From positions 248,001 to 312,000 of the forward strand of contig NZ_CP040671.1 of NCBI RefSeq assembly GCF_008386235.1: a stretch of DNA of 64,000 nucleotides, read 5' to 3'. The position numbers were made by a program, and so were the translations under genes. Source of the DNA: Thermosynechococcus sp. CL-1. Its GTDB lineage: Bacteria > Cyanobacteriota > Cyanobacteriia > Thermosynechococcales > Thermosynechococcaceae. Below the pieces are notes generated by a model. The model was not told the DNA's origin. It saw only the letters and a program-made list of their open reading frames with translations, and did not search any database. This document shows positions 57,495 to 64,000 of this stretch, piece after piece. Position 1 is the first letter of the stretch. Every line of letters begins with the position of its first letter.

Positions 57495-58540
57495 CACAGT
57501 TCACTATCGAGGACTTCTTCAGCCATAGGATTGAGGTGCTGATGTTGCTGCCGTCGCGATCGACGGCGATATTTTTTCGGATCCAAGAGGGGTTCAAGGC
57601 GCTGCTGCCCTTGGCGGTCACTCTTGGCCTTCACTGGGGGTACCTTCCCTAAGGATGGCTCTGAACTGGCCATTGTTTCTAGCTCATGCAAATACTCAAT
57701 GTAGAGGGGGTAGCGCTCCCAATCACCGCGTACACAGCAGCCCGGTTCCTGATCGTGGCGACAGTTATCAAAGAGACACCGATCCTTGCTCAGCCGTTGG
57801 CGAATCTCCGGAAAAGCCGCCGCCAATTGCTGGGGGTCTTGGGGCAGTTCGGGTTGATTAAAGCCCGGTGTATCGGCAATCCAGCCCCCCGCTGGCAGGG
57901 GAAAGAGTTCCACATGGCGAGTGGTGTGCCGCCCCCGGTGCCAGTGATCCGAGACCGCACCGACGCGAATATCTTCCCGAGGTGTCAGATGGCGGATCAA
58001 GCTACTTTTGCCTACCCCCGACGGGCCACAGACAACTGTAATCTTATCGGCGAGGTGGGGATGCAGATGTTGCCAGTCGCTTCCTTGGGTGAGACTGAGG
58101 ACATGGCAGTGATAGCCCCATTGATGCAGGCGATCGCGCCACTGCTGTTGCTCTTGCGCAGAAACTAAATCCGCTTTGGTGAAAAGCACCTGAATCTCGA
58201 CATTCAATCCCTCGGCGGTCAAGAGAAAGCGGCTAATTTGATGGACATCAGCAGGAGGGTCAGCCAAGGCAAAAAGGAGCAACACTTGATCGACATTGGC
58301 GATCGCTGGGCGTGACAATTGATTGCGGCGGGGCAAAATCTCAGCGATCGCTCCGCGGTGTCCTTGCCAGTCGGGATGGCTCACCACCACCCAATCCCCC
58401 ACACACACCTGTTGCCCCATCTTCTTGAGGCGGGCGCGGCGTACACACAGTAACTCCTCAATGCCATTGGCGGCTTCCTGCAGGCGGACACGGTAGTAAT
58501 TGGCCTGAACAGCCCGCACCAAGCCCACCAGATCACTCAT
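57494..58540 (-). CDS. rsgA: Ribosome small-subunit-dependent GTPase RsgA
   Basis: A circularly permuted GTPase that checks 30S maturation. 348 residues: an OB-fold at about 10-75 (CVGDWVVVSHPDWQG), then the permuted G domain with G4 TKADLV preceding G1 GPSGVGKSSLIR and G3 DTPGFNQPELP, and a zinc-binding knuckle (CLFDNCRHDQEPGC). A basic tail (DPKKYRRRSRRQQHQH) favours RNA binding. Its ATG overlaps the stop of tusA by four bases. Confidence 0.97.
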   Translation of the reverse strand: MSDLVGLVRAVQANYYRVRLQEAANGIEELLCVRRARLKKMGQQVCVGDWVVVSHPDWQGHRGAIAEILPRRNQLSRPAIANVDQVLLLFALADPPADVHQISRFLLTAEGLNVEIQVLFTKADLVSAQEQQQWRDRLHQWGYHCHVLSLTQGSDWQHLHPHLADKITVVCGPSGVGKSSLIRHLTPREDIRVGAVSDHWHRGRHTTRHVELFPLPAGGWIADTPGFNQPELPQDPQQLAAAFPEIRQRLSKDRCLFDNCRHDQEPGCCVRGDWERYPLYIEYLHELETMASSEPSLGKVPPVKAKSDRQGQQRLEPLLDPKKYRRRSRRQQHQHLNPMAEEVLDSEL

Positions 58541-58758
58541 GCCGGACGCTGCACCTGAAGGGCAAAATAGTCCTGCCGTGGCTCAATCCCAAGGACATCG
58601 TAGCCCGCCATGCGCAAACTATCGGGCACCTGCTCAATGGGTTCTCCTGCATCCAACCAGACCTCAAGGGGCTGCTGGGGGGGCAACTGTTGCAGTCGCA
58701 GTTTTGTGCGCACAAAGTTCAAAGGACAGGGCGTTCCCCGTAGATCCAATGTTTCCAT
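58537..58758 (-). CDS. TusA/SirA-family sulfur-transfer protein
   Basis: A 73-residue protein opening LDLRGTPCPLNFVRTKL, the TusA-family Cys-Pro motif whose Cys carries persulfide sulfur. The usual CPxP is CPLN here. Such proteins deliver sulfur for tRNA thiolation or cofactors. The ATG at 58758 (METLDLRG) is preferred over a longer frame. It lies between the hydrolase and rsgA in a tight minus-strand operon. Confidence 0.9.
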   Translation of the reverse strand: METLDLRGTPCPLNFVRTKLRLQQLPPQQPLEVWLDAGEPIEQVPDSLRMAGYDVLGIEPRQDYFALQVQRPA

Positions 58759-58782
58759 GGCAGGGCAAGTAACCAACTGCAA

Positions 58783-59634
58783 CTATCTTCCCAAAAAGGC
58801 GACCACCTTGGCGAATACCTGCTCTCGCTCGACATCAAGGGGGAGCAAGTGATCCGACTCCTTGAACCAGTGCAATTCCTTTTTGGGGCTGCCTAGGTGT
58901 TCATAAATCCTCTGCCCCCCTTGGCGGTCAACGACCGTGTCAGCAAGGCTTTGCAGAATCAGTGTTGGCGTTGTGATCAGCGGCAGTTCCCGCTCCACTT
59001 GGGCAATCAGGTCGAGGGCACTGCGCACCGCTTGCAGGTTGAAACTTTTGAAAAAGCAGGCGGCTTCTGCTGCTTGGCGTAGGGGGCGATCGCGGATTGG
59101 TAGGCTGCGCCGAGGCACCCAAGGAATCCACTGACCAATGGATAGCACCAAAGTTTCCGGAGCCAAGGGCAAAAACCAAGGCCGATAGATACGCAAAAAG
59201 GGAGCAAGGAGCACTAGGGCATCAACGGCATAGTGACGGGCAAGATGCAGGGCTAGCGTCCCCCCTGTGGAAAAGCCGATCACCGCAACCGTTGAGTAGC
59301 TCTCTCGCAAGGCCTGAAAGGCACTGACGACAGCCTCATACCACTGCGGCCATGTCGAGGCGGGCATTTGGGGAGTGGGGCGATCGTGCCCCGGATAGAG
59401 GATGCCCTGAACCGTCCAGCCTGCTTTGTAGAGAACCTCTCCCAAAAGTTGCAGTTCATAAACCCCACCCCCCAAGCCATGGAGTAACAAGCAGGCGCGA
59501 TCGCCCGCAGCATGGCCGTAGAAAAAGGGACGATTGACGAGATGAATCAATGCAGTTGCATGCCACACGTTACCAACATAGAAAAAATCTACCCCGATCG
59601 CTAGAGCAACCGAGGTAGAGGACGCGACGTTCAT
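58783..59634 (-). CDS. Alpha/beta hydrolase, carboxylesterase-like
   Basis: A 283-residue hydrolase with the catalytic triad visible: Ser in GFSTGGTLAL, Asp in LADTVVD and His in KESDHLLPLD. The oxyanion region is LLLHGLGGGVYEL. The closest type is the monoacylglycerol lipase/Est30-like carboxylesterases; the substrate is unknown. An N-terminal stretch of about 30 residues looks membrane-seeking (LAIGVDFFYVGNVWHATALI). It is first in the minus-strand run leading to tusA, rsgA and hpnB. Confidence 0.88.
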   Translation of the reverse strand: MNVASSTSVALAIGVDFFYVGNVWHATALIHLVNRPFFYGHAAGDRACLLLHGLGGGVYELQLLGEVLYKAGWTVQGILYPGHDRPTPQMPASTWPQWYEAVVSAFQALRESYSTVAVIGFSTGGTLALHLARHYAVDALVLLAPFLRIYRPWFLPLAPETLVLSIGQWIPWVPRRSLPIRDRPLRQAAEAACFFKSFNLQAVRSALDLIAQVERELPLITTPTLILQSLADTVVDRQGGQRIYEHLGSPKKELHWFKESDHLLPLDVEREQVFAKVVAFLGR

Positions 59635-59671
59635 CTAGGCGGCAGTTTGCCTAAAGAGCCTAAAGATGAGC

Positions 59672-61927
59672 CTAAAAGCGTTCATGGAAGGTGCGGTTAA
59701 TCACATCCAACTGTTGTTCGCGGGTGAGTTTGATAAAGTTCACCGCATAGCCCGACACCCGGATGGTGAGTTGGGGGTACAGTTCAGGGTGATCCATGGC
59801 ATCCAACAACATTTCGCGGTTAAGCACGTTGACGTTGATGTGGAAGCCTTGGTCGTGGATGTAGCCATCCAGCAGATTCACCAAGTTGCTGATTTGATCC
59901 TCCCGTGTCTTGCCAAGGGCACTGGGCACGATGGAGAACGTGTTGGAGATGCCATCTTGGGCATGGACATAGGGCAACTTGGCCACGGATGCCAGTGAGG
60001 CAATCGCCCCTTTCGTATCGCGACCGTGCATGGGGTTAGCGCCCGGTGCAAAGGGTTCACCGGCTTTGCGGCCATCGGGAGTATTGCCGGTTTTCTTGCC
60101 ATAGACGACGTTGGAGGTAATCGTCAGGATTGACTGCGTAGGCACGGCATTGCGGTAGGTTTTGTGTTTGCGGATTTCATTCATGAAGGTTTCCACGACC
60201 CACACCGCGAGACTATCCACGCGATCGTCGTTGTTGCCGTACTTCGGAAAATCACCCTTAATCTCGTAGTCCACCGCTAAGCCCTCGGCATTGCGGATCA
60301 CTTTCACCTCGGCGTACTTAATGGCCGAGAGGGCATCCGCCACCACCGATAGACCCGCCACACCACAGGCCATGGTGCGAAAGACATCGCGATCGTGGAG
60401 CGCCATCTCCAGCCGCTCGTAGCAGTACTTATCGTGCATGTAGTGGATGACGTTGAGGGTATTGACATACACCTTCGCCAACCAAGCCATCATCTGCTCA
60501 AAACGGGGTAGGACTTCTTCCCACTTCAGGGTGTCGCCCGTAATCGGCGCAAACATCGGTGCCACTTGCTGGCCAGAGACTTCATCCCGACCGCCATTGA
60601 TTGCGTAGAGCAGGGCTTTGGCTAAATTCACCCGTGCCCCAAAGAATTGCATTTGTTTGCCGACCCGCATCGCCGAGACACAGCAGGCGATCGCGTAGTC
60701 ATCGCCCCAGTAGGGACGCATCAAGTCATCGTTTTCGTATTGGATCGAACTGGTGTCAATGGAAACTTGAGCGCAGAAGCGTTTGAAGGCCTCTGGCAAG
60801 TTTTCCGACCACAGCACCGTCAAGTTGGGTTCGGGGGCAGGCCCAAGGGTATAGAGCGTATTCAGAATACGGAAGCTGGTTTTCGTCACCAATGGGCGAC
60901 CATCAAGACCCATGCCACCAATGGATTCCGTGACCCATGTGGGATCGCCAGAGAAGAGTTCATTGTATTCCGGCGTCCGCAGGAAGCGCACCATCCGCAG
61001 TTTCATCACAAAGTGGTCAATCCATTCTTGGATTTCAGCTTCTGTGGCTGTGCCGTGGCGCAAATCCCGTTCAAAGTAAATGTCGAGGAAGGTGGAGACC
61101 CGCCCAAGGGACATGGCGGCGCCGTTTTGTTCTTTGACAGCCGCAAGGTAGCCAAAATAAAGCCACTGAATCGCCTCTTTGCCATTGGCCGCTGGCCGCG
61201 AAATATCAAAGCCATAGCTGGCGGCCATTTCCTTGAGTTCATTGAGGGCTTTGATTTGCTCTGAGAGTTCTTCCCGTAGGCGGATGGTTTCTTCGTCCAT
61301 GACATCCAGTTCTAGGGAAGCCTGCTGTGCCTGTTTGTCGGCAATCAAGCGATCTACCCCATAGAGAGCCACGCGGCGATAGTCACCAATAATCCGACCG
61401 CGGCCATAGGCATCCGGCAGTCCCGTAATGATCCCCGATTTACGACAGCGGCGCATTTCGGGTGTGTAGGCATCAAAGACGCCATCGTTATGGGTTTTGC
61501 GATATTTGGTGAAGATTTCCTTCGTGCGCGGATCCAATTCGTAGCCGTAGGCCTTGAGGGAGGTTTCAACAACGCGAATGCCACCAAAGGGCATAATCGC
61601 CCGTTTCAGGGGCTGATCGGTTTGCAGGCCAACGATTTGCTCTAACTCGCGATCAATGTAGCCCGGTGCGTGGGCTGTAATCGAAGAGGGGATACTGGTA
61701 TCGGCATCAAGGACGCCTTTTTCGCGCTCTAGTGCCATCAGATCGCGCACTTTTGCCCATAGTTGTTGGGTGCGATCGCTAGCGCCTGTGAGGAAGGAGG
61801 CATCCCCAGCGTAGGGGGTATAGTTGCGTTGAATAAAGTCGCGCACATCAATGCGATCGACCCAATCACCACCCGTAAATTCTCGCCATGCCGCTTCGGG
61901 CAATTCTGTGTAGCGTGTACAGTTCAT
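59672..61927 (-). CDS. pflB: Pyruvate formate-lyase
   Basis: Glycyl-radical enzyme converting pyruvate and CoA to acetyl-CoA and formate in fermentation. About 751 residues, with the catalytic pair Cys415-Cys416 ([13 protein letters not shown]) and the radical Gly726 in RVSGYAVNF near the C terminus. [18 protein letters not shown] and [13 protein letters not shown] are further PFL motifs. The ATG at 61927 is preferred over an upstream TTG. The enzyme needs a PflA activase and anoxia; no activase gene is in the window. Confidence 0.97.
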   Translation of the reverse strand: MNCTRYTELPEAAWREFTGGDWVDRIDVRDFIQRNYTPYAGDASFLTGASDRTQQLWAKVRDLMALEREKGVLDADTSIPSSITAHAPGYIDRELEQIVGLQTDQPLKRAIMPFGGIRVVETSLKAYGYELDPRTKEIFTKYRKTHNDGVFDAYTPEMRRCRKSGIITGLPDAYGRGRIIGDYRRVALYGVDRLIADKQAQQASLELDVMDEETIRLREELSEQIKALNELKEMAASYGFDISRPAANGKEAIQWLYFGYLAAVKEQNGAAMSLGRVSTFLDIYFERDLRHGTATEAEIQEWIDHFVMKLRMVRFLRTPEYNELFSGDPTWVTESIGGMGLDGRPLVTKTSFRILNTLYTLGPAPEPNLTVLWSENLPEAFKRFCAQVSIDTSSIQYENDDLMRPYWGDDYAIACCVSAMRVGKQMQFFGARVNLAKALLYAINGGRDEVSGQQVAPMFAPITGDTLKWEEVLPRFEQMMAWLAKVYVNTLNVIHYMHDKYCYERLEMALHDRDVFRTMACGVAGLSVVADALSAIKYAEVKVIRNAEGLAVDYEIKGDFPKYGNNDDRVDSLAVWVVETFMNEIRKHKTYRNAVPTQSILTITSNVVYGKKTGNTPDGRKAGEPFAPGANPMHGRDTKGAIASLASVAKLPYVHAQDGISNTFSIVPSALGKTREDQISNLVNLLDGYIHDQGFHINVNVLNREMLLDAMDHPELYPQLTIRVSGYAVNFIKLTREQQLDVINRTFHERF

Positions 61928-62138
61928 AATCAATGTTCCTCATCAAGTGTGCAGCAATTTCTCGCGATCGCCCTTCACCAATAGCGATCGCCCCTTCAAA
62001 CCAGCAAGAACCTGCTAACTGCAAATGCTAGAAAATACGCAAGAGATTAAGCGATTGCGATCAAACGAGAAATGCAAATGAACTTTTTGTAGGCCAAGCC
62101 TCATCACTCTTTTTCGGCCTGCTCACACCTACACTTTC

Positions 62139-62144
62139 ATTATA
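62139..62144 (-). promoter_or_regulatory. Candidate -10 element upstream of pflB
   Basis: A TATAAT on the minus strand lies about 212 bases upstream of pflB, in the 270-base spacer that separates it from dusB. A second ATTATA follows nearby, so the area is AT-rich. A TTGCAA further upstream is 25 bases away, too far for a normal -35. The predicted leader is long (about 200 bases). Confidence 0.35.
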
Positions 62145-62200
62145 CTCCCTATAATCTAGGGGCTGATTTTTGCAAAAAGTAAAGCATTCTGTTCATTGCT

Positions 62201-63238
62201 TTAGGCCGCGATCGCCCTCATTTCTTGGGCATTTTGCAACCGCTCAATTGCTACATCCAGCAGGGCTAAACCAGCCTCTAGGGTTTCAATGCGACACAAT
62301 TCACTGCGCAGTTCTGCGGCATCAGCAAAGCCCTTGGCGTACCACGTCAAATGTTTACGCGCTTGGCGAATCCCCCGTTCCCCCTTGTATTCCCAGAGGG
62401 CAATGAGATGATCCCGCGCACAGTGCAGACGTTCAACCACCGTTGGCGCAGGCCGCAATTCCCCGGTTTTCAAAAAGTGATCAATTTCCCCCACCAAGAA
62501 GGGATAACCCATCGTTCCCCGCGAGCACATCACACCATCTGCGCCGGTTTGCTCCAAGCAGCGCACTGCCGCTTCTACCGAGAAAATATCGCCATTGGCA
62601 ATCACGGGAATACTGACGCGCTCCTTCACCCGCGCAATCCACTCCCAGCGGGCTGGGCCATTAAAGCCTTGGGCACGGGTTCGCCCATGAACCGTAATCA
62701 TTGCCGCGCCAGCATCTTCCATCGCCTTGGCAAAGTCAAGGATATTAATCTCCTGATCGCTCCAACCAATGCGGGTTTTGACCGTAACCGGCACAGGCAC
62801 CGCCTTGGAGACCGTCCGCACAATTGTTGTTGCCGTTTGCACATCCCGCAGCAGCGAAGAACCACCGCCATTCTTCGTAATTTTATTCACGGGGCAGCCC
62901 ATATTGATATCTACCGTATCCGCCCCTTCAGCCACTGCCTTTATCGCTGCTTCTGCTAGAAAATCAGGGCGACAGTCAAAAAGCTGAATACTAATGGGGT
63001 GCTCATTGGCATCCACTTCCATGATCCGGGGCAATGTTTTCAGATAGTGCAACCCCGAAGCACTGACCATCTCCGTGTATATCATTGAGTCGGGGGCATA
63101 ACGGCGCACCAATCGCCGAAACACCAAATCAGTTACCCCGGCCAACGGGGACTGCAAGACCCGACTATTGACCGTAACAGAGCCAATCTGCAATGGCGTT
63201 GCCAAACGGGCTTTTAGCTCTGGAGACAGGGTTGACAT
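62201..63238 (-). CDS. dusB: tRNA-dihydrouridine synthase (DusB type)
   Basis: FMN enzyme reducing uridine in tRNA D-loops, about 345 residues. The TIM barrel begins with LQSPLAGVTDLVFRRL. The catalytic Cys is in NMGCPVNKITKNGGG. The barrel also has VTVKTRIGW, TVHGRTRAQGF (FMN/tRNA contacts) and VIANGDIFS, with a C-terminal helical tRNA-binding domain. The subtype (B versus another Dus) is by overall similarity only. A GTG at 63247 would add three residues. Confidence 0.92.
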   Translation of the reverse strand: MSTLSPELKARLATPLQIGSVTVNSRVLQSPLAGVTDLVFRRLVRRYAPDSMIYTEMVSASGLHYLKTLPRIMEVDANEHPISIQLFDCRPDFLAEAAIKAVAEGADTVDINMGCPVNKITKNGGGSSLLRDVQTATTIVRTVSKAVPVPVTVKTRIGWSDQEINILDFAKAMEDAGAAMITVHGRTRAQGFNGPARWEWIARVKERVSIPVIANGDIFSVEAAVRCLEQTGADGVMCSRGTMGYPFLVGEIDHFLKTGELRPAPTVVERLHCARDHLIALWEYKGERGIRQARKHLTWYAKGFADAAELRSELCRIETLEAGLALLDVAIERLQNAQEMRAIAA

Positions 63239-63253
63239 AGCTCCCACGAAAGC

Positions 63254-64000
63254 TCAATGCTGCTGCTGCAGTGTTTGCTCTTGATAGGCTGAATAGACTG
63301 CCCGCACATTATACCAGTTCAAAAAGATGCGAGCCACTTCCAAGGCATCTTGAGGGCGACCGATGTTAATCAGCCATTGCAACAGGGGCGCCAGTGTTTT
63401 TTCATTGAGAATGCCGCCGAGGGATAGGATGGCCCAAAGGAAATAGTGAAAGGGCGTCATTTGAATCATGAGCTTCACTTCCCAAATGGGATGCTTTTTA
63501 TAGAACAAGACCCCCATTCGTCCCCTTTCAATCTCTTTCTGAATCAGGGTGGGCACTTGACTGAGGGAAAAGGGGGGATGCCAGTGGTAGCCAACGGCTT
63601 CGGGGCACTTCAGTAATCGCAAACCCAATTTCTTGAGGCGCACCCCTAGTTCTAAATCTTCCCAGCCGTAGAGCTGAAACTGGGTATCAAAGAGGCCTGC
63701 TTTTTCCAACCAATGGCGGGCGATCGCCACATTCCCCGTTGCAAAATAGGCGGCTGAAAAATCAATGATTTTGTAGGGTTCTGAGGTGGGGTCTTCAAAG
63801 TTACAGGTATTAATCACACGGCCATAGGAAAAAGCAGGAACCTGAGTAATATCCTCAATGCCAAGACGTTCTTTTTCTTGGGTTAAGCACTTCCCATGGG
63901 CTTCTAAAAACGTTTCCGTCACTACCAAATCACTATCGATAAAAATAATCCAGTCCCCCTGAGCCACCTGAAGCCCCAAGTTACGGGCAGCCGCAGGGCC
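63254..64000 (-). CDS. Family 2 glycosyltransferase (5' end beyond window)
   Basis: The gene is cut by the right edge: the frame is open to 64000, where GPAAARNLGLQVAQGD, the typical start of the nucleotide-sugar domain core, can be read. The DxD-type motif is in FIDSDLVV, the acceptor-binding segment is YGWEDLELGVRLKKLGLRLL, and the C terminus contains a short hydrophobic stretch (FHYFLWAILSLGGIL). It probably adds a sugar to a surface glycan. It lies 15 bases upstream of dusB on the same strand. Confidence 0.9.
   Translation of the reverse strand, partial: GPAAARNLGLQVAQGDWIIFIDSDLVVTETFLEAHGKCLTQEKERLGIEDITQVPAFSYGRVINTCNFEDPTSEPYKIIDFSAAYFATGNVAIARHWLEKAGLFDTQFQLYGWEDLELGVRLKKLGLRLLKCPEAVGYHWHPPFSLSQVPTLIQKEIERGRMGVLFYKKHPIWEVKLMIQMTPFHYFLWAILSLGGILNEKTLAPLLQWLINIGRPQDALEVARIFLNWYNVRAVYSAYQEQTLQQQH

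Noticed and set aside
60647-61264. 205-codon plus-strand frame inside pflB
   Set aside because: Antisense shadow of pyruvate formate-lyase.

Overview
The window is a stretch of chromosome from a thermophilic beta-cyanobacterium, almost certainly Thermosynechococcus. The evidence is a beta-carboxysome operon (ccmK2-ccmK1-ccmL-ccmM-ccmN), allophycocyanin genes (apcA-apcB-apcC), petC-petA of the cytochrome b6f complex, and very many copies of the cyanobacterial HIP1 octamer GCGATCGC. The CcmM carbonic anhydrase domain has His75/His102/His107 and the Cys194/Cys200 pair, the positions I recall for the characterised T. elongatus protein. No rRNA, tRNA, CRISPR array or insertion sequence was recognised.

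Layout. 1-7.1 kb: end of a GGDEF protein, a SphS-like sensor kinase, a double ABC ATPase for peptide uptake, a CysQ-like phosphatase, ftsY and an aminotransferase. 7.1-10.8 kb (minus): a two-helix miniprotein, an SDR enzyme, a VanY-type peptidase and a Slt-type lytic transglycosylase. 11.0-14.2 kb: a membrane-anchored pair (DUF948-like and YtxH) and mreBCD. 14.3-16.3 kb: a DUF1400 protein and the 23S rRNA methyltransferase RlmD. 16.3-20.0 kb (minus): the carboxysome operon, with a well-formed promoter at about 20.1 kb.

20.4-22.6 kb: a 740-residue long prokaryotic Argonaute with a complete DEDD catalytic tetrad, in an AT-rich interval without HIP1. This is the most notable feature. 22.7-31.2 kb: a TonB-like protein, a UbiB/ABC1 kinase, rfbD, mfd and tatC. 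31.4-35.5 kb: a satellite CcmK, apcC-apcB-apcA (minus), a DUF3067 protein and petC-petA. 35.5-43.1 kb: mnmE, an MsbA-like exporter, a ParA/MinD ATPase with a winged-helix protein, tpiA, a TPR protein and mltA.

43.1-49.0 kb: a zinc alcohol dehydrogenase, mraY, small proteins, metK, an HdrB-like CCG protein and 5-formyl-THF cyclo-ligase. 49.1-55.0 kb: a lone ureA, thrC with a ThiS/MoaD-type sulfur carrier, a degenerate transglutaminase membrane protein and a CNNM/CorC transporter. 55.3-64.0 kb: a channel-like TrkA-N protein, then a minus-strand run of hydrolase, tusA, rsgA and an HpnB-like glycosyltransferase, followed by pflB, dusB and a glycosyltransferase cut by the window end.

Themes: carbon concentration and light harvesting (ccm, apc, pet), the cell envelope (mreBCD, mraY, mltA, Slt, VanY), and one likely acquired nucleic-acid defence gene (ago) inserted upstream of the carboxysome operon.
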